Shown here: positions 11,636 to 22,275 of the stretch, one piece after another
Layout of the letters: each line of letters begins with the position of its first letter
Numbering within the stretch: position 1 is the first letter of the stretch
From: Symbiodinium natans
Lineage: Eukaryota; Sar; Dinophyceae; Suessiales; Symbiodiniaceae
Assembly: GCA_905221605.1 (NCBI GenBank)
Contig: CAJNDS010002736.1
Location: forward strand, 134,501-198,500
DNA: 64,000 nucleotides
Reading direction: 5' to 3'
Position numbers and translations under genes: made by a program
Notes under the pieces: generated by a model
The model's database searches: none
Told to the model about the DNA's origin: nothing
What the model saw: the letters and a program-made list of their open reading frames with translations, nothing else

Positions 11636-14295
11636 GGGATGATAGCGCCGAAGGCACGCTTAGGGGAATACTGGTGACAACGACAGGCAGGGAGCGAGTG
11701 AGGAAGGGTAATAGGCGAGTCAAGGGGTTGGGCTCCGAAGAGACGGGGATAGCAGGACTGGATATATGCTATTGGAAAGGACACACAGCCGACAAGATGG
11801 TACGAAAATGCAAAAACGTACACAAGAAGGGATATGAACATGATGTGAAACGATATCCCGTGATCGAAGAGGCAAAGGCAAGGCTGCGCGGGATATCTCT
11901 GGCCGAAGAGGTCGTGCTGGACATACTAGCCGGGGAGCAAGGCGAGGAAGGTAAGGATGCATCAAGATTGGCTGACAGGATAGTGGAGGAATGCAGGAGA
12001 ATAGGTATAGTCGACGAGAGGTTCCGCGTGGAAAGTCGAGAGGATAGTCAGCCGGCGGCATCAGCACAGCATTGCTTGCCACCGGTAATGAGACGATGGA
12101 TGATAGACTCGGGATGCGCTATGGATCTCATAGCAGAAGCAGACCTCACCCAGGACGAAAAAGATATGGCCATTGAGGCGAAGAAAGTGAGGTTCAACAC
12201 CGCCAACGGCAACACCACGTCAAAGCAAGAGATCTGCATGGATATACAAGGGATGCCTGAGACAATGAGGATTAGAATGCTCGAGAGTACTCCCGCTGTT
12301 CTGTCGATGGGGAGGAGATGTATGAAAATGGGATATTCATTTCATTGGCTGGCGGGTGCTAACCCCGTGTTCGTCAAACCGGATTCGAGCTTGATAGTAC
12401 TAAAAGTCATCGGGGATATCCCATACATGGTGGATAGAATGTCAACGGTCGTTAGTGAAAGTGAGCGGAGTGACTATCACATCTATCCTGCTATGCCAGC
12501 GCCTCTTGCGATTGAATTGCCCATGCGAGGAAATTCCAGTCCGAGGAGGATCGGAGAGAAACAGGATGAATGTAGTCCCAAAAGCGTGGACTCGGACACG
12601 GATAGAGACATCGAGGAGGAACCGATAGGAAAGGCCGCCAACGACGACGAGAGGCTACTAGACAAATGGATGTTAACGGGTAATAAGGCGGTGTGTTTCC
12701 ACAACAAACCAAGAACGAAGGCTTGCGATCCATGGTTTGAAACACTGAGATTCCCAGAGATACATGCACTTGTGCCGCGATTCGCCGAGAGATGTAGATC
12801 GAAACGTGTGTACGAAGGTGGCAAAACCGTGGCGGAATGGATAGACTGGGTGGATAAGTACAGCGAGGGAGAGAATAGAGAAGCGGAGGAGGAATTGTGG
12901 ACCGGCAAAACCATGTTCAAGATAGAAGGACTAACTTATGAAGGAGCGGATGCCGGGGAAGCGGCACAGAGCGATAGCGTGAAGGTGAGAAAGCACATTT
13001 TGGACAGGATAGCCACGGATGAAACCACGGATGAAACCACGGGGTTAAATCACCTGCTGATGATGCTGGACAAGACCATTGGTACCAGCGGCGAGGCCGA
13101 AACGCTAGTCCGGATAGCCAAGTATCTGTGGCCGTGTGCTCCTCAAGAAATCTTGGACGGTGGGATGGCTCAGAAACCTCTAGGGGACACGAGGCCAGAA
13201 ATCTTGAAAATCAAACATGCAATTGAAGGTAGCAAACGCGTCATAGTGCACATCTGTTGCGGGAAATCAAGGGGGAAGTTTGATGACATAGCAACTGAGT
13301 TAGGGATGAGTGTGATAGACATCGACATGGAGGAGAACGTGCTGCAATCTGATACATGGTGGTGGCTAGTGAAGCTGGCTACGACTAATTTGGTGTTTTG
13401 TTGGCTAGCTGGACCGCCTTGCAGAACAAGATCCGTGATGAGACACAGAAGGCCGGGTCCGATCCCACTTAGATCGAGAAATGGACCAGAGCGGTGGGGA
13501 TACTCATTTATCAGTTGGGCACAGAAGCAGGAATGCCGTGACGACGATATCATCATACTGCGCGTGTGCATGCTTGTGGTGATAGGAAAGGCACGTCACC
13601 GACGATTGAGAGCCCCAACGATGTGTCTCATTGAGCAGCCCCAGGACCCCGAGACGTATTGGGATGATACGCCAGAAGGGGGATACGCATCATTGTGGGC
13701 GACAGAAGAATGGGATAGGACGAGTGCCATCCTAGGAACGAAGCGGTTCAGTTTTGATCAGGGACCGATGGGACACTCTAGGAAAAAGCCGACAACGATA
13801 GCGACTGACGCAGAGTTGATAGGATGGGCGGTCAATCTTAGAGGACCAGGGACCGGAGCGACGAACGATGGCGATGATAGAAGCAAGGGCGAGATGAGCG
13901 AGTCACAAAACTGGTCGGAGTGGGCACCGGGATTAGTGCGAGCCATCAAGGAGACTATGCGTAAGCACCACCGAATTTCATCGGTGGTCGAAAAGGGGAT
14001 AGACGAGAGGAATAGGGAGACAACGACAGAACAAGACGATGGTGACGGTCGACTGAGAACGACATTCTACTGCGCCGCGTGTAAGGCCGATTCATCCGGG
14101 GTATGCGGTTTTTGTGAAAGAGCTTTGAGTCCTGAGCAGATTGAGGCGGGGCAAAGCGCACGCAATATGACGGATGCGGAGTTTCAGCTCATCCACGGAA
14201 TGAAGAAGAGTCCGGATGACGACCTAAGGATCGCGGAGCAAGTAGTCGCTACCCGGCGAGGAAGAAAGCGCCGAAAACGGAGGCGAATTGGATGA
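11636..14295 (+). CDS. Copia protease plus C5-methyltransferase-like domain
   Basis: Partial at the 5' end (gap). The aspartic protease motif DSGC is at 12106-12117, and the matching C-terminal protease motif (VLSMGRRCMKMGYSF) follows about 60 residues later. A cytosine-C5-methyltransferase-like block starts near 13238: VIVHICCG in the place of motif I, a Cys motif AGPPCRTRS (GPPC at 13411-13422), then CLIEQPQDPE in the place of the ENV motif, then DQGPMGHSRKKPTT. Comparable blocks are common in dinoflagellate copia elements as I remember them. Motif I and the ENV motif are atypical, so activity is uncertain. Near the end a CxxC-CxxC zinc ribbon (YCAACKADSSGVCGFC) is followed by a basic tail that probably results from a frame change around 14246-14260. 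Confidence 0.8.
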
Positions 14296-15463
14296 TGATA
14301 TAGATTTGCCAGGAATAGCCGATGAAGAACAGGCTAGAAGAGGAGTGGGAGAGCCTCAGAAGGATGATAGCGCCGGTGACATGGGAGAAGTGGAACAAGC
14401 AAAGGCAGAAGACGGACCTGCGGATCAGGTTCGAGTTGCGGATAGAATTGGCGAAGGGATAGGGTCGAGCAAAACTGTGAGCATCCGGAGAGCAAGATAC
14501 TCACCGGAGTATGCAAAATCGACGGAACATTTGCTCACGCATCTCCCAAAGAACATGCACTGCGTTGCTTGTCGACAAGGCAAAGCAATAAACGTCCCCT
14601 TCAACAGGGGCGAAGGCATCACAGACAAGGGCGCCGAGAAGTTCGGGGAGAGGGTCACTGCTGACACGATAGTTCTTCGCAGCAACAAAGACAAGGGAAT
14701 CCGCGGAGAAAACAATGCAATCGTGATGTTCGACTTCAAGACACAGTGGATACACTGCACGCCCGTAAAGTCCAGGGGAACGGATGAGTTTGTGCGAGCT
14801 ATCAATGAGTTCCGAGGCCCAGATATGGTAGTGCATCTGTACGCAGACGGAGCCGGTGAATTCTCAAAAGCCTGCGACGTCATAGGAACTTGCAGGGCAA
14901 CTTCTACACCCGGATTACCCCGAACGAATAGCATAGCGGAGCTCAAGGTCAAAGAAGTAATCTACGGTGGCAGAGTATTGCTGAGACAAGCAGGACTAGA
15001 ACCGAAGTGGTGGCCGTACGCTGTGCAGACGTTCTGCTTCCATAGGAACGTACAACAAGTGGACGGGGTAAGCCCGTACGGGAAAAGACATGGCAACGAG
15101 CAAGACAAAGTGAAACTGATTCCTTTCGGGGCACTTGTTAACTACCTCCCCATTGCCGAAAAGCCTAGAAAAGCTGGCAAAGAGGACGCGGCCCTGCTCG
15201 AACGGGGGGATCCTGAAAATGACGCTCTTGAGATTCTCGGAGCTGATGAAGATGTTTCGAGCATGGCCTTGCCCTCTGAAACGAAGGAAACTAAAGAACA
15301 ACGCTTGCAAAGGGAAGAAGAGCTGAGAGAGATCGATAGACGTGCGCTCGACATGGTCATGACGCAGGACTTTGATTGTGCAGCATGCAAAGGACATCAT
15401 CCTGAAGTTCACTTCGATAGAAAAAGGAATAGCGAAGAATTCGCGGAGCATGGCCACCGGTAG
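14246..15463 (+). CDS. Retroelement integrase (DDE)
   Basis: The frame is open from 14246 (after a TAG); the first usable start codon is TTG at 14288. An acidic leader is followed by a zinc-binding-like region, HLLTHLPKNMHCVACRQGK, then the catalytic core. Counting from 14288, candidate catalytic residues are D126 (VTADTIV), D187 (LYADGAGEF) and E218 (TNSIAELK). The D-E spacing is 30 rather than the usual 35. The RNase-H-fold core inserts element cDNA into host DNA. The end carries another CxxC (DFDCAACKGHH). It overlaps the preceding ORF in the +1 frame, so in the active form it is presumably part of one polyprotein with protease and RT. Confidence 0.82.
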   Translation, partial: SLPGEEESAENGGELDDDIDLPGIADEEQARRGVGEPQKDDSAGDMGEVEQAKAEDGPADQVRVADRIGEGIGSSKTVSIRRARYSPEYAKSTEHLLTHLPKNMHCVACRQGKAINVPFNRGEGITDKGAEKFGERVTADTIVLRSNKDKGIRGENNAIVMFDFKTQWIHCTPVKSRGTDEFVRAINEFRGPDMVVHLYADGAGEFSKACDVIGTCRATSTPGLPRTNSIAELKVKEVIYGGRVLLRQAGLEPKWWPYAVQTFCFHRNVQQVDGVSPYGKRHGNEQDKVKLIPFGALVNYLPIAEKPRKAGKEDAALLERGDPENDALEILGADEDVSSMALPSETKETKEQRLQREEELREIDRRALDMVMTQDFDCAACKGHHPEVHFDRKRNSEEFAEHGHR

Positions 15464-18400
15464 AGGGTTCATAGTCCTGGGGCTGTATGCGTACGGAGGA
15501 AAGGTTGGCGTTACGAATAGTGCCAAAGAGTATCCGGGGATAGCCATGGTGTGCTGCGAGCTGATAGCAAAATGCTTCCCAGAAGCTACTTTTACAACGG
15601 TGATTGTGTCTGTCGGAACCAGGATGGGGCCTCACAAGGACAAGTTTAACGAGAGCCAGACATACAACTTTGTTGTACCGGTAAGCGAGAGGGCGGGCGA
15701 AGCTATGATCTGGACAGAAGAGGAACAGTGTGCGAGTGAGGGTGGCAAGGCCGCCGGGATAGAGAAAGAGGTGCTTCCGGGAAAATGGATATGGGGAAGG
15801 ACTCGGAAGGTGAATAGTGGGCTAAAGTTCAATCCAAGAGTTTGGCATGCTACCGAAGATGCCTTGGCGCCGGAGGATAGAGTGATAGCGGTGGGATATA
15901 CCCTGGCAGCGGGTAAAAAGGCATCTATGGACGACAAGTGGAAGTTGATGAGGCTGGGCTTCAGATTGGATGAGCACTTTGCGACATTAGCGGATGGCTT
16001 ATGCCAGGCAGCGTGTGCAGACGATGGTGGGGATGGGGAAGAATATGTAGATCACGACGCCGAGGAAGAGCAAGCGTATGCCATGGCATCCAAGGCGAAG
16101 TTCGACACTCCGACATCACCCGGATTGTTCCTAGGTTACGCGCTCCAACCAGGGGGTGTTCCGAGCGGAGACTATATAGTGGTTGAGCTGGCGCACCTGT
16201 ATCACGGATGGACGGTACCGTCGATACACCGCGTGAAGAGGATAGTACTTGACGAGGAGATGCCCAACTACTTCCCGATGCAAGCTGTGGCTGATAGGAA
16301 GTCGAGAATCATGACAGCGACTCGAGCTGATGCCCTGGCCAGATTGGAACTGGAGCGAGAGGGGCAGCAAGGAGAGGAGACGGAGGAAATCTTCGCAGAG
16401 GAGAGAAGGGTACGAGCCGATGTGATGAGACAAATTAAGTGCGACGATCAGCATCTTCAAAACGGGGATTTCTGGGAACATGATGAGATAGACCATTCGT
16501 GGACGCTTCATCACATCTTACCCCGAAAGGAGCTGTGTACCCCGGGCGAGGAGGTCAAAGGTACAGGTGGCCCCGGGGATAGAGAGCTGGGTCCAAGGAG
16601 GCGAACGTGGATAGTGTACGCCGATGGTACATCGGAGGTGCTGGATGAGGATAGAATGAAGGGCAAGAAGAAGATCACCAAGAAATGGACGGGGTGCACT
16701 ACGTTCTGGGAAAAGGGGGAGCCTGAGGGAGAGATAGATGATGAAGCCAAGGAGCGGGCGCGGGGAGAGAAGGCGACGGGTATACGGGGGGTGGGTTTAG
16801 ACTACGAACAAGACATGCCCAGAATAGAGCGGCCGTACGCGAGATCTCACAAACCCAACTCCATTTCGTCAGCAGAGTGGAATAGGATGAGCCCGGGACA
16901 GCGACTACGTTATATCGAGGGAGACAAAGAGAGGATCATCAGAGGAGAGAGGCCCCCTTCGGCCGTTCGAGGGCAAGAGGAAATAGGACCGCGTCCCGCA
17001 GAAATTGGAGCTCGAGAATGGATGGAGAAAATCACCGACCATGGCCAGGAATTCTCACCGCCGGAGTACCGATGGGATCCCCCACCGGGAATGCCTGAGG
17101 GTGGCCGAGTATGGGCAGTAAGAAACAATCGCGCAACATCCTACCGATTCTATGGCGGAAGGGACAAAAGACGGCTTGAGCTCTGGTGGAGGGTCACTCG
17201 GAGCGCTAATACTGGAGAGGTCTTAGAATCCATTGAGTACGACTCTTGTATACAGGCAGAGATGATGCGCAATAGAGGGAGATACCGATTCGTTGTGCCC
17301 AGGGACATCATCACGGAGTTCTGGTACATCCCCGACGGAGGAGAAGACCGACGAATCAGGGATAGAGGAGAATCAGCAGAACCTGCGGCACCGGCATCCA
17401 GGATGGGAGATACTGAGGAGGTTGCGAAAACCATCAATCAATTGTGCAGCACAGCTGGAATAGCGCGAACGCCGTCCGACAACATCATTGGGGAAATAAT
17501 GAGGGAGTTGGGCGAGCAGCCTAAAGTGCAGGTCATGGGGGTCGGAATAGAAGAAATCGGGGATAGCGGAGGTGAGAACGTATCTTGGATATCGGGGGAA
17601 GGATGCGTGATAGGAGAGGGTGTGACGGATGTGGTCATTGCTATCGATGCGTCTAGCGACGGCATGAGGACAGAGGTTGATCGGAAGGCATCCGGGTGGA
17701 GACGCGAGGAAGGCCTAGATAGTACGCGAGAGGCTCGAGAAAGAGTATTTGGCAATGTAGAAAAGGTTATCACAGACGCCAACAGCAGAGGAATAGTGGC
17801 CACGATTATCTGGATAGGCGGTAAAAGTCGAATGGCTGACGAGACCATTGTTCGAATGGCGCTTGCCTGGGACATGTGGATAGTGCGGAGTGATGGATGC
17901 ATGCTGGGTATGCATGACGGGGTAGACGCGTCGTGTTACATAGGAGTCGTCACACCATGCATGATGAATGCGATCGCGGCGGACATGTTAGCATGCGATC
18001 ACATGCCAAGGGATCATGACTTGATGTCGCGCATAGTGAGGACATCGGACGCGAAAATAGACGTACGGCGAGAGCAGGAGGGTAAAGCGATACGCGAAAT
18101 GATCAAGGTGATAAAGGACGTGATAGACATCTGCGGCGAGGAAGAGGGTGATTCGGTGTCGATGGCATGTGAAGAACACGAGGGAGACTATCTCGGATAT
18201 AGCAGTGGTATGGTGACACTGGACGTGGACTCCTTGGCACAGCTGGAAAAGGGAACGATTAGAGGCGATGAGACTGGGGGATCACTAGAGAAGCTGCTGA
18301 AGATAGCCAAGAGAAGAATGAACGGAGGAAACTCGTATTGGGTAATAGACATGGAGGGAAACGACGAGTACGTCGACGATGCTACGGATAGAGAAGATCA

Positions 18401-18638
18401 GACGCTGGTGAGGAACTATGCCGCTGCGGCGGCCGAGGATGGGGCACCGTACATCAGTCGTGAGGAGCCCAGATGGAAGAGATGCATAGTTATGAATAAT
18501 CCAGGCCGAGAGGCAATGGGGGGAGGTCTTCGGACCCCGGGCGAAACACATACAGGACCTGCGCGTGATCCTGGTCGACGGCGACGACATAGGCAAGATT
18601 ATGATGATGAAGCCGAACAGTCGCCGCACCAGACATAG
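15372..18638 (+). CDS. 2OG-Fe(II)-oxygenase-like domain, integrase tail and unknown region
   Basis: The domain proper begins at about 15450 (in-frame ATG). It has the double-stranded beta-helix iron/2OG signature: H88-K-D90 (15633-15641), a distal H159 (RVWHATED) and R170 (EDRVIAVGY), counted from 15372. TET/JBP-type oxygenases use this HxD...H...R arrangement; assignment to that group is inference. Next comes SPGLFLGYALQPGG...GDYIVVEL, the motif that usually ends dinoflagellate copia integrases, so the oxygenase appears inserted in the integrase tail. The second half (about codons 740-960) has alternating beta/alpha character starting VVIAIDASSDG and is unassigned. The frame changes to the next ORF at a G6 run (18518-18523). 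Confidence 0.6.
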   Translation: MIVQHAKDIILKFTSIEKGIAKNSRSMATGRGFIVLGLYAYGGKVGVTNSAKEYPGIAMVCCELIAKCFPEATFTTVIVSVGTRMGPHKDKFNESQTYNFVVPVSERAGEAMIWTEEEQCASEGGKAAGIEKEVLPGKWIWGRTRKVNSGLKFNPRVWHATEDALAPEDRVIAVGYTLAAGKKASMDDKWKLMRLGFRLDEHFATLADGLCQAACADDGGDGEEYVDHDAEEEQAYAMASKAKFDTPTSPGLFLGYALQPGGVPSGDYIVVELAHLYHGWTVPSIHRVKRIVLDEEMPNYFPMQAVADRKSRIMTATRADALARLELEREGQQGEETEEIFAEERRVRADVMRQIKCDDQHLQNGDFWEHDEIDHSWTLHHILPRKELCTPGEEVKGTGGPGDRELGPRRRTWIVYADGTSEVLDEDRMKGKKKITKKWTGCTTFWEKGEPEGEIDDEAKERARGEKATGIRGVGLDYEQDMPRIERPYARSHKPNSISSAEWNRMSPGQRLRYIEGDKERIIRGERPPSAVRGQEEIGPRPAEIGAREWMEKITDHGQEFSPPEYRWDPPPGMPEGGRVWAVRNNRATSYRFYGGRDKRRLELWWRVTRSANTGEVLESIEYDSCIQAEMMRNRGRYRFVVPRDIITEFWYIPDGGEDRRIRDRGESAEPAAPASRMGDTEEVAKTINQLCSTAGIARTPSDNIIGEIMRELGEQPKVQVMGVGIEEIGDSGGENVSWISGEGCVIGEGVTDVVIAIDASSDGMRTEVDRKASGWRREEGLDSTREARERVFGNVEKVITDANSRGIVATIIWIGGKSRMADETIVRMALAWDMWIVRSDGCMLGMHDGVDASCYIGVVTPCMMNAIAADMLACDHMPRDHDLMSRIVRTSDAKIDVRREQEGKAIREMIKVIKDVIDICGEEEGDSVSMACEEHEGDYLGYSSGMVTLDVDSLAQLEKGTIRGDETGGSLEKLLKIAKRRMNGGNSYWVIDMEGNDEYVDDATDREDQTLVRNYAAAAAEDGAPYISREEPRWKRCIVMNNPGREAMGGGLRTPGETHTGPARDPGRRRRHRQDYDDEAEQSPHQT

Positions 18639-21600
18639 CACCGGAGGGGCCGCAGTAGCTTACCCTGGAGAAGAGCTCGAGGTGGGAGACATGAACAGCG
18701 ACGGATGGATAGTAGTGCTGACCGGGGAGAGGGAGGACAGCGACACAAATCGACGCCACGACCAAGATAGAGAGGAAAGCTCCGGATTCGACGACCAGAG
18801 TGATGTGTTTGACTCAGAAGGGTGGACGCTGTCGGACTTGGAAGAGGAACGGGAACCTGTGGATGAGGCATTCTTCAGGGCCAGGCACGCTGAAACCATC
18901 AACCTCGAGACTATGGAGAAGGGCGAATGCGACATAGTCATGTGGGAGGCAGAGAGGAATGCACTGGTCCTCGAACTAAAGGACGACATCCATGTTCCGT
19001 TGATAGGATACACCTGGGTTCGTACTGGGATAGCGTATCCGGAAGATCCTGGCACAAGTGTGAGAGTGTCTGCGCTTGGACAACTTGTGGCGGAAACTAT
19101 GTGCGACGTCATAGGATACGAGGTATCACCTGAGCGAGAAATCCTGGTGGCCATACAGAATAGGAATAGCTTTCCCATCACGTTTGAAGGAAGAGGGGGG
19201 CCAATCATGAGAATGGAGTTCGCTAAGGGAGTATGTCTACGACCAAGGATGCGCGGGTGCATGATGCCTGAGAACGTGAAGGAAGTGAGACATCGTAGGG
19301 CACATCGGGAGAGCAAGAAAGCAATCTGGGCGAGAGAGGCCCGTGCAAGGGAAAGAGATAGGGATAGTATGGATCATGGACTGAGAGCGAGGAGGAATAG
19401 AGATGAGGATAGGCGACGAATCGGAATCAAGCATGTCTCGAATAGGGCTTACAAATGCCGAGAATGTCGACGAATGTTGGAGGGAAAAGCCAAGGTACCA
19501 AGTTTGATCCTCACGTCGATGACACTTTGCTTCGCATGCTTCATGAACAAGCATACTACGCCCGTCGATAATTTGATCCGGCAGGGTTATCAGAACGAAG
19601 AAGAGGAGTATGGAGATGGAATAGTCGCAGTCCCTGCTATACAGGTAGATGCAGATCAAGAGGATAGTTGGGAGGAGGTCGCGGAAGATGGAGATTGTGA
19701 TAGCACCGACGAGACAGCGGGAGAATGTGAGCCACTGATGGCCACAATCATAGAGGACGAAGAGGAGGACATCGAGGAAGTGTTCGGACTGGTCGCTAGA
19801 CCCGTCACGAAGGCTGAGAGGGCTATCAACTCCAAGGCCCGGGCGGCACTTGATAAAGAGTGGAAAAAGCTGATGGATCAAGTGGTCTGGATTATGGAGG
19901 AGGTGCGTTCGTGGAAGGACGTTCAACGGGAGGCGATGGATAGAGGGGAAATAGCTCATGTGGGTCGTATCTTTGACATCTGTGTAGAAAAGAACTGGGA
20001 GCTTGCTGAAGACGATCCTCTTAGAAAGTATAAGGGGAGAGTTGTGTTCGAGGGATGTCATGTCAAAGACCAGGAGGGAAAGTGGGCCATCTTCCAGGAA
20101 ATCACGTCATGTCCCGCTACGCTTGAGGCAGGCAAGATGGCGGATGCCTATGGGATGCTGCCAGGACATGATATCGAGATGTCGGACGGTGAGTCGGCAT
20201 ATACGCAGGCGCTATTGGGGGGACCTAAAACATGGATACGGATCCCGAGGGATAGGTGGCCAGACGAATGGGAGGGCATAGACGATCCGGTGGTGCCACT
20301 GAGGCTGGCATTATACGGGCATCCGGATGCCGGGGGGTTCTGGGAGAAGCACTGTGAAAAGGCTGTGACCGAGGTAGGCTTCGAATTCCTCCCGGATTGG
20401 CCTAGCGTGTTCTTCCACAAGGAGCTGAAGCTGATGCTGGTGATCTACGTCGACGACTTCAAGCTTGCGGGACCCAAAGAGAACTTAGCGATAGGATGGG
20501 AGAAGCTGGCGAAGAGAATCAAGCTAGAAGAGCCACGAAGTATGGGCAGATACTTGGGATGCTTGCACACGGCTAGTGCGATACCTTTTCGGTCGCCGTT
20601 TGAGCCGAGACACGAGTGGACAAAGATAATCGAGCCCAAGAAGGAACCGCCTAATTTCGTGGGGAAGGCCGAAGCGAAGGATGATAGTCCGGATGAGATC
20701 AGGATCCTTCGATATGATGTCACCGACTTCATGAAGCAGTGTGTGGATAGATACCAAGAGTTGTGCTCGACGGCGTATCCTAAGCCACTGGATAAGGCTA
20801 AGACCCCTTATCTCGACGAGAGCCGCCCAGAGTTTGACGAGAACCCAGTGGACGACAAGGTGAATGAGATTATGGGGATAGCCAAGTACGAGCTGCCGGA
20901 TGATGGGCCGGGAGTGTTGAAAGAGCACGCCCCAGCGGTCCTCATGAAGATCTTGTATGGGGCCAGGGTCGGGAGGTATGATCTCCTGCGACCAGTACAG
21001 GTTCTGGCATCGAGGCTGACGACCTGGACGCACCTCTGTGACAAGAGGATGCATAGACTGATCTCATACATCAACGAGACGACGACAACGAGTCTCTACG
21101 GATGGGTCGGGGATAGGATAGGAGACATCCGTCTCGTGCTATACTGCGACGCCGATCTTGCCAGCGACAAGAACGACCATAGATCTACATCAGGGGTGTA
21201 TCTTTGTCTTCAAGGACCGCACACTTTCGTTCCTATAGCTGCATACTGTAAGAAACAAACGTCATGCTCCAAAAGTACCCCCGAAGCTGAGATAGTAGCC
21301 CTGCACGATGGCATCACAAAACAGGGAATACCAGGATTGGCACTATGGGAGATGATGAAGGAGAGTATAGAACCCCTGATAGTGGCGGAAGACAATGAGG
21401 CGGCTGTTAGAGTAATTGTCTCAGGCAAGAATCCGAACATGAGGTACCTGTCTAGAACGCAGCGAATAGACATAGCTAGGCTGAACCAGTTCTACGAGGC
21501 AGTCATGTTTACGTTTGTCAATTGCCCCACTGAGTATCAGGCCGCAAACATGATGACCAAGGCCATCAGCGAAGCGCGAGAGTGGTTAAGGGATATGTAC

Positions 21601-22197
21601 ACTACTGCACATTTTGGTGAAGAGGAGTTCGGGAACGCAACGGGAACCATCTTAGCTATGCCCGCGTGCCGGGGGGTATCCCAAAATCAGCTCGAGTATG
21701 ACATCAGGGATAATGTCGGGATAGCAAAGTCCATAGTGGGAAGATGGATAATTTGGGAAATGGTGTGGGATATCAAACACTCGCCAATTCTGGAGGTCGA
21801 TGAGGCGATCGTCGGTGAGTGCGACGGGATAGTGGTAATAGCACCGAAGCGAGTTGACTCGCCTTCTCGACTAGCCCGCGGGGCAGAGCTCAAGCTGGGA
21901 AGAAAGGACCAAAGTGCGGCTGATAGCCTAGCTTTAATAGTGGATAGAGTGCTCGCTGCGAGCATCGGGATTGTTCTGATCAATCGCAGTGATGCCGCCA
22001 TCTCCGAGGGAATAGCGAGAATTCTTGCTGCACGTGGGAAACTGGCTCGAATGCGGGGAAAGATGCAGATAGGAGAGCTTCATGACAAGGGAGATGACGT
22101 ACAGTGCACTAACGAAGAATCGAAGGCTCGGATAGGCAGTAGCGACATGGTGAGTATTGAGGCACTGTGTAATGCTCTTCAACGACGCCTTGACTAG
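18496..22197 (+). CDS. dUTPase-like domain, reverse transcriptase and RNase H
   Basis: The frame opens at 18496 after a TGA; the first start-like codon is GTG at 18565. About 18,960-19,245 resembles a dUTPase fold: VRTGIAYPEDPGTSVRV, then CDVIGYEV...EREILVAIQNRN, then a strand near the end of FEGRGGPIMRMEF. The usual catalytic GVIDxDY is altered. A CxxC-CxxC cluster follows (YKCRECRR...CFACF). The reverse transcriptase shows motif A (DIEMSDGESAY), motif B (LALYGHPDAGGF) and the catalytic YVDD at 20446-20457. RNase H shows YCDADLA (D at 21148), EAEIVAL, AEDNEAAV and an RIDIARL tail, as in copia. About 190 unassigned residues follow. The ORF ends at a TAG, followed by a 78-nt spacer to the next ORF. 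Confidence 0.9.
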   Translation: MIQAERQWGEVFGPRAKHIQDLRVILVDGDDIGKIMMMKPNSRRTRHSTGGAAVAYPGEELEVGDMNSDGWIVVLTGEREDSDTNRRHDQDREESSGFDDQSDVFDSEGWTLSDLEEEREPVDEAFFRARHAETINLETMEKGECDIVMWEAERNALVLELKDDIHVPLIGYTWVRTGIAYPEDPGTSVRVSALGQLVAETMCDVIGYEVSPEREILVAIQNRNSFPITFEGRGGPIMRMEFAKGVCLRPRMRGCMMPENVKEVRHRRAHRESKKAIWAREARARERDRDSMDHGLRARRNRDEDRRRIGIKHVSNRAYKCRECRRMLEGKAKVPSLILTSMTLCFACFMNKHTTPVDNLIRQGYQNEEEEYGDGIVAVPAIQVDADQEDSWEEVAEDGDCDSTDETAGECEPLMATIIEDEEEDIEEVFGLVARPVTKAERAINSKARAALDKEWKKLMDQVVWIMEEVRSWKDVQREAMDRGEIAHVGRIFDICVEKNWELAEDDPLRKYKGRVVFEGCHVKDQEGKWAIFQEITSCPATLEAGKMADAYGMLPGHDIEMSDGESAYTQALLGGPKTWIRIPRDRWPDEWEGIDDPVVPLRLALYGHPDAGGFWEKHCEKAVTEVGFEFLPDWPSVFFHKELKLMLVIYVDDFKLAGPKENLAIGWEKLAKRIKLEEPRSMGRYLGCLHTASAIPFRSPFEPRHEWTKIIEPKKEPPNFVGKAEAKDDSPDEIRILRYDVTDFMKQCVDRYQELCSTAYPKPLDKAKTPYLDESRPEFDENPVDDKVNEIMGIAKYELPDDGPGVLKEHAPAVLMKILYGARVGRYDLLRPVQVLASRLTTWTHLCDKRMHRLISYINETTTTSLYGWVGDRIGDIRLVLYCDADLASDKNDHRSTSGVYLCLQGPHTFVPIAAYCKKQTSCSKSTPEAEIVALHDGITKQGIPGLALWEMMKESIEPLIVAEDNEAAVRVIVSGKNPNMRYLSRTQRIDIARLNQFYEAVMFTFVNCPTEYQAANMMTKAISEAREWLRDMYTTAHFGEEEFGNATGTILAMPACRGVSQNQLEYDIRDNVGIAKSIVGRWIIWEMVWDIKHSPILEVDEAIVGECDGIVVIAPKRVDSPSRLARGAELKLGRKDQSAADSLALIVDRVLAASIGIVLINRSDAAISEGIARILAARGKLARMRGKMQIGELHDKGDDVQCTNEESKARIGSSDMVSIEALCNALQRRLD

Positions 22198-22275
22198 AGC
22201 GACTTTTGTGTGGCCTCGATTCGTATGCGTGTGTAAGGAAGAAGACGGCTCTAGCGGCTAGCATAGCGTGAAGCC
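22198..22275 (+). other. Intercistronic spacer
   Basis: Short non-coding stretch between the RT/RNase H stop and an ATG in good context (GAAGCCATGG). Nothing else recognised. Confidence 0.6.

Noticed and set aside
11524-11840. Reading frames drawn across the N gap
   Set aside because: The gap is 100 placeholder bases of unknown true length, so frame continuity has no meaning.
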